The notes: generated from the letters alone by a model not told the origin. A stretch of 64,000 nucleotides of DNA from Peptacetobacter hiranonis (GCF_008151785.1 NZ_CP036523.1:1488001-1552000); one strand, 5' to 3'. Positions 1 to 8,981 are shown, numbered from the stretch's first letter. Translations and numbers: made by a program.

Positions 1-669
1 TTCACCATCAAAATCAGGCCAATGTATGTCAGTATAGTAAAATTCTGAATAAGCTATATCCCAAAGTAAGAAATTACTTAATCTCTGCTCTCCACTAGTT
101 CTTATTACAAGGTCAGGATCTGGTATTTCACCAGTGCTTAGATGTTTTTTTATTCTTTCTTCGGTTATATCTTCTAAACTTATTTTTCCTTCTTTATATT
201 CTTTAGCTATTTCCACTACTGCTTCTCTTATATCGTTTCTTCCTCCATAATTAAGAGCAAGATTTAGATGTACTCCTGTATTATCTTTTGTCTTATCCAT
301 AGCAGAGTGTAGTTCCTTTACACATGCTTCTGGTAATTTTTCAAAATCACCTACTGCTGTTAGTTTGACATTATTTTTATGAAGTTCATCTATTTCATTT
401 CTTAGATAAGTGACAAGTAGGTTCATAAGTGCATCTACTTCTAATTTAGGTCTTTTCCAGTTCTCAGTTGAAAAAGCATATAGAGTTAAATACTGTATTC
501 CTAATCTGTCAGCTTCTTTCACTACTTTTCTAATTGTCTCTACTCCGGCTTTATGGCCAGCAGTTCTTGGAAGAAATCTTGATTTAGCCCATCTTCCATT
601 ACCATCCATAATTATAGCGATGTGGGTAGGCATATTCTCTAAATCTATATCATATTTTAGATCGTTCAT
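1..669 (-). CDS. uppS: Undecaprenyl diphosphate synthase (isoprenyl transferase), 3' end outside window
   Basis: Condenses isopentenyl diphosphate onto farnesyl diphosphate in cis to make the C55 lipid carrier for peptidoglycan and other wall polymers. The visible 223 codons begin MNDLKYDIDL and carry the cis-prenyltransferase signature IMDGNGRWAK, with the catalytic Asp at residue 22. Further conserved blocks follow: YAFSTENWKRP, NYGGRNDI, and near the window edge DLVIRTSGEQRLSNFLLW. The family is usually about 240-250 aa, so only a short C-terminal piece is missing. The ATG at 667-669 follows a GGAGGG ribosome site at 675-680. It lies downstream of frr and a 67-aa gene in the usual frr-uppS order. 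Confidence 0.96.
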   Translation of the reverse strand, partial: MNDLKYDIDLENMPTHIAIIMDGNGRWAKSRFLPRTAGHKAGVETIRKVVKEADRLGIQYLTLYAFSTENWKRPKLEVDALMNLLVTYLRNEIDELHKNNVKLTAVGDFEKLPEACVKELHSAMDKTKDNTGVHLNLALNYGGRNDIREAVVEIAKEYKEGKISLEDITEERIKKHLSTGEIPDPDLVIRTSGEQRLSNFLLWDIAYSEFYYTDIHWPDFDGE

Positions 670-697
670 AATTTCCCTCCATATTAATTCTGACCCC

Positions 698-901
698 TTA
701 TAATAAGGAGTCAGAGAAGTATGTCGCTGTTATTTCTACACTATCAGCTATTTCAGATATTCTTATTGCTCTTGGATTAGTAAGTCTTTCCTTATCTTTT
801 CCGCCTTCAATATAGACTGTGTGGTGTTTTATATTTTTTTCATCAAAATATTTTTCTACTTCATCCACACTCAATCCTAATAGATTATAATATTTATTCA
901 A
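698..901 (-). CDS. Small conserved-looking protein of unknown function between frr and uppS
   Basis: A 67-aa protein starting MNKYYNLLGLSVDEVEKYFD. It begins 2 nt after the frr stop codon and ends 28 nt before the uppS start, so it is almost certainly co-transcribed and possibly translationally coupled with frr. It has no signal peptide or membrane segment. The order of segments (G-L-S-x-x-E-V helix start, a central turn, then PRAIRISEI and VEITATYF strands) loosely resembles one PASTA-type fold, but that is only a visual impression. I do not recognise the family. It is judged real from its fit in the operon and its lack of overlap. Confidence 0.7.
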   Translation of the reverse strand: MNKYYNLLGLSVDEVEKYFDEKNIKHHTVYIEGGKDKERLTNPRAIRISEIADSVEITATYFSDSLL

Positions 902-903
902 TA

Positions 904-1461
904 TTATACCTCCATTATATCTTTTTCTTTTTTAGCATATAGTGAGTCTATTTCTTTTATGTATTTGTCAGTTATTTTCTGAACTTCTTCAGTTGCTTTC
1001 TTTAATTCGTCTTCTGTTATTTCTCCAGCTTTTTCGATTTTTTTAAGTTTATCGTTAGCATCTCTTCTTTCGTTTCTTATTCTTACTTTGAAATCTTCTG
1101 ATGCTTTGTGAGCTTTTTTAGCTAGTTCTTTTCTTCTTTCTTCTGTTAAAGCAGGTACTGATAATCTTATTACAGAACCATCGTTTGAAGGAGTTAATCC
1201 TACATCTGAGTTAGCTATAGCTTTTTCTATTTCGTGCATAGATGATTTATCCCATGGAGTTATCATAAGAGTTCTTGGTTCTGGAACTGATATAGCTGCC
1301 ATCTGGTTTATTGGAGTTAATGTTCCGTAGTAGTCTACTCTTACTTTGTCAAGCATTGCTGCATTTGCTCTACCAGCTCTTATTGTTCCGAATTCAAATT
1401 TTAAAGCTTCGATAGTAGCATCCATTTTCTGTTCTAACTGTTCATGTACTTCAAGTCTCAT
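904..1461 (-). CDS. frr: Ribosome recycling factor
   Basis: Works with EF-G to split post-termination ribosomes. At 185 aa it has the standard length. The conserved RAGRANAAMLDKV segment and the basic region PALTEERRKELAKKAHKASE are present, and the C-terminal coiled domain is intact. The ATG at 1459-1461 is preceded by a GGAGG-type site at about 1470. It lies downstream of pyrH with a gap of about 90 nt, the normal clostridial order. Confidence 0.98.
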   Translation of the reverse strand: MRLEVHEQLEQKMDATIEALKFEFGTIRAGRANAAMLDKVRVDYYGTLTPINQMAAISVPEPRTLMITPWDKSSMHEIEKAIANSDVGLTPSNDGSVIRLSVPALTEERRKELAKKAHKASEDFKVRIRNERRDANDKLKKIEKAGEITEDELKKATEEVQKITDKYIKEIDSLYAKKEKDIMEV

Positions 1462-1554
1462 AATTGCGCCTCCCTTGCATAAAAAAAGTTTTAATTAATT
1501 TATTTAACTATATTTTATCATTTTCTAATTTATTTTTATAGATGTATTTATATA

Positions 1555-2259
1555 TTATTCTACAGTTGTACCTATATTAGCACCTTTTACAGCGTTTATT
1601 ATGTTTTCTGTTGATAATTCGAAAACTTTTATAGGTATATTGTTATCTTTACATAAAGATGTAGCTGTTGAATCCATTACTTTTAATTCTTTCTGTATAA
1701 CTTCCATGTAGCTTAATTTTTCAAATTTCTGAGCATCTGGATATACTTTTGGATCTTTATCGTATACAGCATCTACATTTTTAGCTAGAAGTATTACTTC
1801 TGCTTCCATTTCAAGAGCTCTAAGTGCTGCAGCTGTATCTGTTGAGAAGTAAGGGTTTCCTGTTCCTGCACCAAATATTACAACTCTACCTTTTTCAAGG
1901 TGTCTAACAGCTCTTCTTCTTATATATGGTTCTGCAACCTGTCTCATTTCTATACCAGTCTGAACTCTTGTTGCAACATCTATGTTTTCAAGAGCATCCT
2001 GAAGTGCCATAGCATTCATTACAGTAGCAAGCATTCCTATGTAGTCAGCTGTAGTTCTGTCCATTCCGTCGCTTGTTCTACCTCTCCAGAAGTTTCCGCC
2101 TCCTACAACAACAGCTACTTCTACACCTAGCTCGTTTATTTCTTTTATAGCAACAGCTATCTGATTAACTATATCGTTGTTTATTCCGCGTTTCTGTTCT
2201 CCTGCTAGTGCTTCTCCACTTAATTTTAATAATACTCTTTTGTAAACTGGTTTATCCAT
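1555..2259 (-). CDS. pyrH: UMP kinase
   Basis: Phosphorylates UMP to UDP in pyrimidine nucleotide synthesis and belongs to the amino-acid kinase fold, not the NMP kinases. It carries [12 protein letters not shown] for ATP binding, [11 protein letters not shown], the [12 protein letters not shown] block and [13 protein letters not shown]. The ATG at 2257-2259 gives a 234-aa protein starting [12 protein letters not shown] two codons upstream (2263-2265) is also possible, but the GGGGGCGG site at 2267-2274 sits better with the ATG. tsf lies upstream, separated by a terminator. Confidence 0.97.
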   Translation of the reverse strand: MDKPVYKRVLLKLSGEALAGEQKRGINNDIVNQIAVAIKEINELGVEVAVVVGGGNFWRGRTSDGMDRTTADYIGMLATVMNAMALQDALENIDVATRVQTGIEMRQVAEPYIRRRAVRHLEKGRVVIFGAGTGNPYFSTDTAAALRALEMEAEVILLAKNVDAVYDKDPKVYPDAQKFEKLSYMEVIQKELKVMDSTATSLCKDNNIPIKVFELSTENIINAVKGANIGTTVE

Positions 2260-2306
2260 TTTCAATCCGCCCCCTAAAATTTCACTTTGTAAAAATTGTT
2301 ATTTTT

Positions 2307-2332
2307 AAAAAAGAGAACACTGACGTGCTCTC
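2307..2332 (-). terminator. Rho-independent terminator after tsf
   Basis: On the minus strand an 8-bp stem (GAGAGCAC with GTGTTCTC, one G-U pair, 4-nt loop) is followed by TTTTTT (complement of 2307-2312). It separates rpsB-tsf from pyrH-frr, so the downstream genes either have their own promoter or depend on read-through. Confidence 0.8.
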
Positions 2333-2354
2333 TTCTTAGTCAACTATTTAAAAA

Positions 2355-3263
2355 TTACTGCATCTGTTTTGCAACTTCTTCAGCAAAGTTTTCTTCTTTC
2401 TTTTCTATACCTTCTCCAACTTCGAATCTAACAACGTTTACAACTTTTATTTCAGTTCCAACTTCTTTAGCTACTGCTTCAACTAATTTTTTAACAGTGA
2501 AGTCTGGATCTTTAACGAAAGGCTGTTCTAATAAGCAAACTTCTTTAAGTTCTTTTTCTAGTCTACCTTTAACCATTTTTTCAACTATGTTAGCAGGTTT
2601 TCCTTCGTTTAATGCCTGCTGAGTTAATACTTCTGTTTCGTGAGCTATGTATTCAGCGTCAACATCTTCTCTTGAAACGTATTTAGGGTTCATAGCTGCA
2701 ACCTGCATAGCTACGTCTTTACCTAATGTAAGTATTCTTTCGTCTCTTCCTTCAGTTTCCATTTCAACTAAAACTGCTATTTTACCAGCTCCGTGGATGT
2801 ATCCAGCTACCTGTCCGTTAGTAGATACTTTAGCGAATCTTCTGAAGTCAAGTTTTTCACCTATTTTAGCAACTTTGTTGTTTAATACAGTCTGTAAGTC
2901 GTTTCCTTCTTCAGCTTCTTCAGTTAATAATTCTTCAACTGTAGTTTTTTCTGTATTTAAAGCCATTTTAGATACTAATTTTACGAAATCTTTGAAGTCT
3001 TCATTTTTAGCAACGAAGTCAGTTTCTGAGTTTACTTCTACAACAGAAGCAACTGTGTTGTCTTCGTTCATTTCTATAGCAACAAGCCCTTCAGCAGCTA
3101 TTCTATCAGCTTTTTTAGCAGCTTTAGCTAGACCTTTTTCTCTTAATACGTCTACAGCTTTTTCCATATTTCCATCAGTTTCTGTTAAAGCTTTTTTGCA
3201 GTCCATCATACCTGCACCTGTAGCTTCTCTTAACTCTTTTACCATTGCAGCAGTTATAGCCAT
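2355..3263 (-). CDS. tsf: Translation elongation factor Ts
   Basis: Nucleotide exchange factor for EF-Tu. The 302-aa protein starts MAITAAMVKELREATGAGMM, and the N-terminal UBA-like domain has the canonical MMDCKKAL motif. The EF-Tu-contacting TDFVAKNEDF motif is present and the two core subdomains follow. The TCCTCC (minus AGGAGG) site at 3270-3275 is ideally placed. It is the second gene of the rpsB-tsf pair. Confidence 0.98.
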   Translation of the reverse strand: MAITAAMVKELREATGAGMMDCKKALTETDGNMEKAVDVLREKGLAKAAKKADRIAAEGLVAIEMNEDNTVASVVEVNSETDFVAKNEDFKDFVKLVSKMALNTEKTTVEELLTEEAEEGNDLQTVLNNKVAKIGEKLDFRRFAKVSTNGQVAGYIHGAGKIAVLVEMETEGRDERILTLGKDVAMQVAAMNPKYVSREDVDAEYIAHETEVLTQQALNEGKPANIVEKMVKGRLEKELKEVCLLEQPFVKDPDFTVKKLVEAVAKEVGTEIKVVNVVRFEVGEGIEKKEENFAEEVAKQMQ

Positions 3264-3311
3264 TTTGTGTTCCTCCTAAAATTTACAAATATTATTTCTT
3301 TTAATATTATA

Positions 3312-3336
3312 AATGGTAAGGGAATCCCTTACCATT
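3312..3336 (-). other. Perfect intercistronic hairpin between rpsB and tsf
   Basis: Two 11-nt arms, AATGGTAAGGG and CCCTTACCATT, pair perfectly around a 3-nt loop. The minus-strand downstream bases are mixed TTTATAATATT, not a run of T. It is therefore more likely a partial terminator or a processing and stability hairpin that sets the rpsB:tsf ratio than a full terminator. Confidence 0.6.
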
Positions 3337-3347
3337 CAATTTTAATA

Positions 3348-4082
3348 TTAGTTTTCTTCTGATACTTCTACTTCTTCAGCTTCTTCTATTTCTTCTTCAG
3401 CACCCTGTCTTCCTTCTATAACAGCAGTAGCCATAGCACCAGTTATTAATTTAACGGCTCTTATAGCGTCGTCATTTCCTGGTATTGGGAAGTCTAATTC
3501 TTCTGGATCGCAGTTAGTATCAACTATACCAACAACTGGTATACCTAATCTGTGAGCTTCCTGTATAGCTATATTTTCTTTTCTTGGGTCAACTACGAAC
3601 ATAGCACCTGGTAATTCAGGCATTTCTTTTATTCCACCTAAGTTCTTTTCTAGTTTTTCTTTTTCAGCTCTTAATTTTATAACTTCTTTTTTAGGAAGTA
3701 CGTCGAAAGTACCGTCTTCTTCCATTCTTTCTAATTCTCTTAATTTGTTTATTCTAGTTTTTATAGTTTTGTAGTTAGTTAACATACCACCTAACCATCT
3801 TTCGTTAACGTAGAACATTCCGCATCTTTCAGCTTCTTCTTTTATAGCTTCCTGAGCCTGTTTTTTAGTACCTACGAATAATATTGGTTTTCCAGTTTCA
3901 GCTACTTCTTTAACAAATTTGTAAGCTTCTTCTACTTTTTTAACTGTTTTCTGTAGGTCTATTATATATATTCCATTTCTTTCTGTGAATATATATTTCC
4001 CCATTTTAGGGTTCCATCTTCTTGTCTGATGTCCGAAATGTACACCAGCTTCTAATAACTGTTTCATTGATATTACTGACAT
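3348..4082 (-). CDS. rpsB: Small ribosomal subunit protein S2
   Basis: A 244-aa S2 protein starting [20 protein letters not shown], with the signature [12 protein letters not shown] and the conserved [23 protein letters not shown] block. The C-terminus is an acidic tail rich in Glu, as in many Firmicutes. The start follows an AGGAGG site at 4091-4096. It is the first gene of the translation block and has its own sigmaA promoter upstream. Confidence 0.98.
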   Translation of the reverse strand: MSVISMKQLLEAGVHFGHQTRRWNPKMGKYIFTERNGIYIIDLQKTVKKVEEAYKFVKEVAETGKPILFVGTKKQAQEAIKEEAERCGMFYVNERWLGGMLTNYKTIKTRINKLRELERMEEDGTFDVLPKKEVIKLRAEKEKLEKNLGGIKEMPELPGAMFVVDPRKENIAIQEAHRLGIPVVGIVDTNCDPEELDFPIPGNDDAIRAVKLITGAMATAVIEGRQGAEEEIEEAEEVEVSEEN

Positions 4083-4227
4083 TTTTTGTCCTCCTTGGTT
4101 TTTTCTTCCTCCAGATTGTTCATCTCCCTAAAAAACCCTTTGGGCACCTTTTAAGGATCGCAATTCTGTGTGTGATTATTCCTTTTTTCACCTATAAGAT
4201 TATAACATAGTAATTTTATGATTTCAA
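4083..4227 (-). promoter_or_regulatory. rpsB promoter and structured leader
   Basis: A strong minus-strand sigmaA promoter reads TTGAAA (4222-4227), a 17-bp spacer, then TATAAT (4199-4204). It is followed by about 110 nt of leader. The leader contains a small CCC-AAA-GGG hairpin followed directly by TTTTTT (about 4126-4141), which looks like a weak attenuator. An S2-responsive leader is plausible but not shown here. Confidence 0.75.
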
Positions 4228-4262
4228 TATGTTTTTTCATTTTTTCTATAAACTTGATATAG

Positions 4263-5282
4263 TTAAATATAATGTACAACTAAACCAACTACAAACATTG
4301 AAACCAACGCAATTACAATAGCTTTCTTAAATAACGAACTCTTTTTATTTTTAGTTTCTTTTTCTATTTTTTCAATCTCTAGCTTTTGAGTTTGCATAAG
4401 TTTTTTATCTATAGCATTTAATTCCTCTTCAGGAGGATTTATTTTTATTTCAGCTGTACGATACATAATTCCAGTCATAGCCATTATGACTTCATTAAAG
4501 TTCTTATACTTATTCTTTCTACTAAGTAATCTTTTATCTATTTTTACAAGATCTTCATACTCTTTAATTACAGTAATATTACTATAATCAGGTCCTCTAT
4601 CTATTCTCTTTAGCATATCATGCTCGCCAAACGCTATCCCAAAAGGTCTCTTTTTAAATATCATTTCATAAAGTATAATTCCAAATGCAAATAAATCACT
4701 TTCATAATCTGTATAATCTATACAAAGCTGATGAGGCGACATGTATTGATAATTCCCTTTTGCTCTTATATTTTTTCCTCTATTGGCTGCTGTTATACCA
4801 AAATCTGCTATCTTGATATTGTAGTCTTTATCTACTATAATATCCTGCATTTTTAAAGACCCATGATAATTTATATTGTGCATTCCATCACTATATACAC
4901 CCTTGTGTATTAGATTTACACTTTCTAATGCCTTTAAAATCTCTATAGAAATATTTATCATAGCTTCTGGATGTAAATAATTTCCTTTTATAAGCTCTGA
5001 AAGCTCTACTCCCTCTATATATTCGTAGGCTATGAAGTAATATCCCTTGTAATCCTCATAATGCTCACCTACATCTTTTATTTTTAATATATATTTAGAG
5101 CCTATATCATTTATTACAGTAGAAACATCTATAAAATTTTGTATAAAATCACTACTGATATGCTTATTTTGAGAGAATATTTTTATAAGTACTCTTTCAT
5201 CAGTACTCAAATCTCTTGCAACATATAATCTGTTTTCCTCCATTACGCCATCAAAATCGACTGCGTATCTATTTTGTATCAT
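4263..5282 (-). CDS. Hanks-type Ser/Thr kinase-like membrane protein, probable pseudokinase
   Basis: A 339-aa protein with a kinase fold at residues 5-270, a Lys/Glu-rich linker, and one membrane segment near 317-338, leaving almost nothing outside the cell. The VAIK Lys is present (K34) and the DFG motif is intact (D160-F161-G162). However, the catalytic HRD loop reads H140-G141-S142-L143-K144, so the catalytic Asp is Ser and the usual Asn is D147. The N-terminal Gly-rich loop is not recognisable (DGVMEENRLYVA). Activity as a phosphotransferase is therefore doubtful and a signalling scaffold is more likely. There are no PASTA repeats, unlike PrkC. Clostridioides difficile is known to carry a second, PASTA-less kinase, but orthology is not tested here. 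Confidence 0.8.
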   Translation of the reverse strand: MIQNRYAVDFDGVMEENRLYVARDLSTDERVLIKIFSQNKHISSDFIQNFIDVSTVINDIGSKYILKIKDVGEHYEDYKGYYFIAYEYIEGVELSELIKGNYLHPEAMINISIEILKALESVNLIHKGVYSDGMHNINYHGSLKMQDIIVDKDYNIKIADFGITAANRGKNIRAKGNYQYMSPHQLCIDYTDYESDLFAFGIILYEMIFKKRPFGIAFGEHDMLKRIDRGPDYSNITVIKEYEDLVKIDKRLLSRKNKYKNFNEVIMAMTGIMYRTAEIKINPPEEELNAIDKKLMQTQKLEIEKIEKETKNKKSSLFKKAIVIALVSMFVVGLVVHYI

Positions 5283-5410
5283 TAAAACCCCACCTACTAA
5301 AAATTTATTATAATTTTTTCTTTTTATTATTTATCACTCTTTTATTATACCAAATTAAACGACTCTATACACTAATCAATTAATATTATCTTTCAACTAT
5401 TTTTAAAAAC

Positions 5411-5444
5411 AAAAAAAGATGCCTTAAAATATTCAAGACATCTT
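5411..5444 (-). terminator. Rho-independent terminator after the VanW gene
   Basis: A 10-bp stem (AAGATGTCTT with AAGGCATCTT, one G-U pair) is followed by a run of seven T on the minus strand, just beyond the VanW-family stop codon. Confidence 0.85.
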
Positions 5445-5455
5445 ATTTTACATAT

Positions 5456-6868
5456 TTATTTTTTCATTTTTCTATATACTCCACCAGAAATATATTCTTT
5501 TTTTATTTCTTTTCCATTAGAGTCTCTGTATATTCTATAAGTTTTAAACTCAGTCGCATCTTTTTCATCTGCTTTAGCTTTGTTTTCAACATTTATATTT
5601 ATATTCTTTTTATCACCAGAGTTTCCGTATATTGTACAAGTAAGTTGTTTATTTTGAACAGTATTCTTTATATATACTGGATGGTCAAAAGTATTTTTAA
5701 ATTTAAAATCAAGTCCCTCGTCATTTACAGTAGCATCTCTTCCAAGAGGAACATATGTCAATGATGAAGAGTGGTTTGTAACACTTACAATATCCATTCC
5801 CGATAATAATGCAGTATTAAATATCGTAGACGATGTCTGACAGACACCACCTCCAGCAGACTGTTCTAACTTACCATTTATTATTACAGGTGCTTCTTGA
5901 TATCCATTCTTAGAGTTTGTCTTTCCAGTATATGAGTTATAAGAGAATACCTGTCCTGGCATTAGAAGTATATCACTAGTTACCTTTGCAGATTTTTCTA
6001 CATTATGTGATCTCTGATTGTTAGATTTTTCAAATGATGTAGTATACTCTGCTAACTTTGTATTAACTGATTCAACATCTGATGTTTTTACCTTAGCCTC
6101 ATTTTTTTCCATTACTAAAGGTATTGTTTCTTTCTTTTTATTGTCTATGCTCTCTGTTAAATTAGAAAGTGTTTTAGAGATATTTAGTTTTATACCATCA
6201 GTAGATTTAGTAGTTTTTATGCTGCCATCTATTTTTATAGTAGCATTTTTAGGTTCTTTATCTAGTTTCTTGGCTATTTTCTCTATTTCAGCTTTCATTT
6301 TAGCTTCATCATATACAACCTCTATATTTTTTTTCAAACTTTTATTCTTTAATGAGAAGTAATTATATAAATCTTTGTAATAACTTCCATCTCTCGTATA
6401 TCCATAAGCTTCATCTACAATCTGATCTATATTATATTTTAATCCAACAGTTTCTGGTGCAATTACATATTCTTTACCGTCGTATTCAAACTTTATATTA
6501 TCTACTTTATATTTTTCATTAAGCATTTCTTTTACATCATCAGGTCTTTTACCAGCAACATCAATTCCTTCTATATATATGTTTCTTGCAATTTTCCCGT
6601 TATATATATATGTAATATTAAATGCCATAATAAATACCGTAATTAGTAAAAATACACCCACAACACTTAAGATAATTCTCTGCTGTTTCTTTTGTTTTCT
6701 TTTTTTCTGAGAAACTCTCTTCTTTTTTCTGTTGTTCATATTCTTTTTTATGTCATCAGAATTTTTTAAAGCCTTCTTTTTTGCTTCAAGCTTTTTTCTT
6801 TCATCTGTAGCTTTCAATGATTTTTTCCCTGTAGTATTCTTTACTACTCTTTTCTTTTTTTCAGCCAT
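5456..6868 (-). CDS. VanW family protein with peptidoglycan-binding-like domain
   Basis: A 470-aa membrane-anchored wall protein. A very basic cytoplasmic N-terminus of about 62 residues precedes one membrane helix near 64-84. A PG_binding_4-like domain follows (starting IYIEGIDVAGKRPDDVKEML, about 97-210). The VanW domain lies near 280-400 with the hallmark GGGVCQTSSTIFNTAL and NHSSSLTYVPLGRDATV. The family is linked to glycopeptide-resistance clusters by name, but its biochemical role is unknown. The gene stands alone with its own terminator. A second PG_binding_4-type protein, the L,D-transpeptidase, is encoded at 22-23.5 kb. Confidence 0.9.
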   Translation of the reverse strand: MAEKKKRVVKNTTGKKSLKATDERKKLEAKKKALKNSDDIKKNMNNRKKKRVSQKKRKQKKQQRIILSVVGVFLLITVFIMAFNITYIYNGKIARNIYIEGIDVAGKRPDDVKEMLNEKYKVDNIKFEYDGKEYVIAPETVGLKYNIDQIVDEAYGYTRDGSYYKDLYNYFSLKNKSLKKNIEVVYDEAKMKAEIEKIAKKLDKEPKNATIKIDGSIKTTKSTDGIKLNISKTLSNLTESIDNKKKETIPLVMEKNEAKVKTSDVESVNTKLAEYTTSFEKSNNQRSHNVEKSAKVTSDILLMPGQVFSYNSYTGKTNSKNGYQEAPVIINGKLEQSAGGGVCQTSSTIFNTALLSGMDIVSVTNHSSSLTYVPLGRDATVNDEGLDFKFKNTFDHPVYIKNTVQNKQLTCTIYGNSGDKKNININVENKAKADEKDATEFKTYRIYRDSNGKEIKKEYISGGVYRKMKK

Positions 6869-6986
6869 TTTGGTATCACCTCTTTCCTCAAATGACTTCT
6901 ATATTTCACAACTCATTATTTTAACATAGATATAATTTTTCTTCCACATTTTTGAATTTTTATTCATACAAAACCATAAAAAGGAA

Positions 6987-7020
6987 ATAAAAAAGCTTCC
7001 GAGATTTATCCCGGAAGCTT
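6987..7020 (-). terminator. Rho-independent terminator after reverse rubrerythrin
   Basis: A 12-bp stem (AAGCTTCCGGGA with TCTCGGAAGCTT, one G-U pair, 4-nt loop) is followed by TTTTTTATTT on the minus strand. Confidence 0.9.
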
Positions 7021-7043
7021 GTATTTATTAATTTAAAATTTAA

Positions 7044-7589
7044 TTATTTAGCGAAGTATCTGTTTAATAATCCTAAGAATGCTTTACCATGTCTAGCTTC
7101 GTCTTTGCACATTTCGTGAACTGTATCATGTATAGCATCTAATCCTAATTCTTTAGCTCTTTTAGCTATTTTTAATTTTCCTTCAGTTGCTCCGTATTCA
7201 GCGTCAACTCTTAATTCAAGATTTGTTTTAGTTGAAGGTTCAACAACTTCTCCTAATAATTCAGCGAATTTAGCAGCGTGTTCTGCTTCTTCGAAAGCTA
7301 TTCTTTTGTAAGCTTCTGCTACTTCTGGATATCCTTCTCTATCTGCCTGTCTTGACATTGCTAAGTACATACCAACTTCTGTACATTCACCAGTGAAGTT
7401 AGCTCTTAATCCTTCTAATATTTCTTCGTCAACACCTTTAGCAACACCTATTCTATGTTCATCAGCCCAAACTCTATCTCCGGCCATTTCTTCAAATTTA
7501 TCTGCTCCTACTTTACATACTGGACATTCTGCTGGTGCAGTTTCTCCTTCGTGTATATATCCGCATACTGTACAAACCCATTTTTTCAT
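7044..7589 (-). CDS. Reverse rubrerythrin (rubredoxin domain first)
   Basis: A 181-aa iron protein that detoxifies oxygen and peroxide in anaerobes using NAD(P)H-derived electrons. The rubredoxin-like knuckle is at the N-terminus (C6-x2-C9 and C22-x2-C25), followed by a four-helix di-iron domain. The metal motifs are EEAEH and KDEARH. This order is the reverse of classical rubrerythrin and matches the clostridial oxygen- and heat-inducible type (the C. acetobutylicum revRbr family). The start follows a GGAGG site at about 7600. It is monocistronic, between a terminator and a 278-nt AT-rich spacer with no gene. Confidence 0.93.
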   Translation of the reverse strand: MKKWVCTVCGYIHEGETAPAECPVCKVGADKFEEMAGDRVWADEHRIGVAKGVDEEILEGLRANFTGECTEVGMYLAMSRQADREGYPEVAEAYKRIAFEEAEHAAKFAELLGEVVEPSTKTNLELRVDAEYGATEGKLKIAKRAKELGLDAIHDTVHEMCKDEARHGKAFLGLLNRYFAK

Positions 7590-7867
7590 TTTAGAATTCC
7601 TCCCTAAAGTTAGTTTAATTATTTTTTATTTGATTATCAGTTGTTTCCAACCTTATGTCTATTATATACCCTGACTCAAATCTTTAAAACACTTTTTTAG
7701 AATTTTTTGTTATTTTTCTTTTACATATACTATTTTTACTTTTCTATTTTAAATAATAATGTAAATAAAATGTTGTTTTTATTAAGTCTAACAGGTTTTC
7801 TTTACCACGATAGTAATTATACCCTCGCTTCGTTCTTCTAAACATTTAATTTATATTTTTTAAAATT

Positions 7868-8749
7868 TTATTGTTTATTTTTAAAGAATGGTAGGAATGA
7901 CAGCTTTGTTTCAGCTGTTATTACTGATGTAAATATAATTAAGCTACCTATGATCATTCTAACTGTAACTGGCTCGCCAAGTATTATTATAGATAATATT
8001 GTTCCAAATACTGCTTCTGTAGAAAGAATTATAGCAACTCTTGTTCCATCTACCATCTTTGAACATATTGTCTGTAGTAGGAAACATATTGTTGTACTAA
8101 ATACAGCTAGATAGAATATTCCCATATATCCAGATGCAGTTGAGTGCATTTTTAATTCTCCCATAAATATCTGTGCAATAAATGATAAAACAAATGCTGT
8201 AAAGAACTGTATAGCAGTTAATGCTACTGGATTGTGGTTCTTAACAAATTCACTTGTAAAGAATATCTGGAATGCAAATCCAAATGCACATAATAATGTA
8301 AGAACATCACCTAAATTAACTGTAAAGTCTGCACTAAGAGATAAAACAGCTATACCTATTATAGCCATAAAACTACTTGCCATACCAAACTTATCAATTT
8401 TTCTTCTATAAAGTAATAATCCTATAAATGGAACTATTACAACATTTACTGATGTTATAAATGCATTTTTTGATGGAGTTGTATAATTTAATCCTAATGT
8501 CTGTAGGAAAAATCCTAAGAATAAACAAATTCCTAGTATAACCCCAACTTTAATCGTCCCCATAGATAAATTATTCTTTATCTGTTTAAAGAATATAACT
8601 GTCATTAACACCGCTGATATGAAAAATCTCAGTGTCATTATTTGTGATGTGGTAAGACCCCCATCTAACGCAGCCTGAGTTGCGACAAATCCGCCCCCCC
8701 AAATTATGGCTACTATAAAAAGACCTATTTCCCCTATGTATTTTTTCAT
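7868..8749 (-). CDS. EamA/DMT family permease
   Basis: A 293-aa polytopic protein with about ten predicted membrane helices in two EamA repeats. The first repeat starts GLFIVAIIWGGGFVATQAAL and the second begins near GDVLTLLCAFGFAFQIFFT. DMT permeases export metabolites or drugs, and the substrate cannot be read from sequence. It is divergent from a TetR-family regulator at 9042, which suggests local control. The bases upstream hold a 16-codon remnant similar to this gene's own 3' end (8791-8838), hinting at a lost tandem copy. Confidence 0.9.
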   Translation of the reverse strand: MKKYIGEIGLFIVAIIWGGGFVATQAALDGGLTTSQIMTLRFFISAVLMTVIFFKQIKNNLSMGTIKVGVILGICLFLGFFLQTLGLNYTTPSKNAFITSVNVVIVPFIGLLLYRRKIDKFGMASSFMAIIGIAVLSLSADFTVNLGDVLTLLCAFGFAFQIFFTSEFVKNHNPVALTAIQFFTAFVLSFIAQIFMGELKMHSTASGYMGIFYLAVFSTTICFLLQTICSKMVDGTRVAIILSTEAVFGTILSIIILGEPVTVRMIIGSLIIFTSVITAETKLSFLPFFKNKQ

Positions 8750-8790
8750 AGACTCCCTCCAAATTTATAATATTAAACTAATACTAATTT

Positions 8791-8838
8791 TTATTTATTC
8801 TTAAAGAACGGTAATAATAAGTATATCCAGTTTATAGC
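8791..8838 (-). pseudogene. 3' remnant of a second DMT permease gene
   Basis: Read on the minus strand, this short stretch encodes AINWIYLLLPFFKNK and then TAA. The end mirrors the C-terminus of the intact permease (LSFLPFFKNKQ), and the DNA matches closely over the FFKNK codons. An in-frame stop lies directly upstream, so only this scrap remains. It sits 41 bp upstream of the intact gene's start. The best explanation is deletion within an ancestral tandem pair, but the match is short. Confidence 0.4.
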
Positions 8839-8914
8839 TTAATATAAAAAAAATATTTTGTAAATACATTTTCTAGTTTTGTTTTATCTATTTGCCTTTA
8901 AATTCATTTATATT

Positions 8915-8936
8915 TTCAAATCTTTAGATATTTGAA
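8915..8936. promoter_or_regulatory. Dyad in the DMT/TetR divergent spacer
   Basis: TTCAAAT and ATTTGAA form a perfect 7-bp dyad with an 8-nt spacer between the divergent DMT permease and TetR genes. TetR-family regulators bind such dyads, so it is a candidate operator. In a region this AT-rich, chance cannot be excluded. Confidence 0.35.
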
Positions 8937-8981
8937 GTCACTGTTTTTTTATAATTTATTCGCTTTAATTTCATACCCTTT

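Noticed and set aside
2647-3279. 210-codon plus-strand open frame opposite tsf
   Set aside because: Ser/Thr-rich mirror of an antisense gene with no ribosome site. An artefact of codon bias in tsf.
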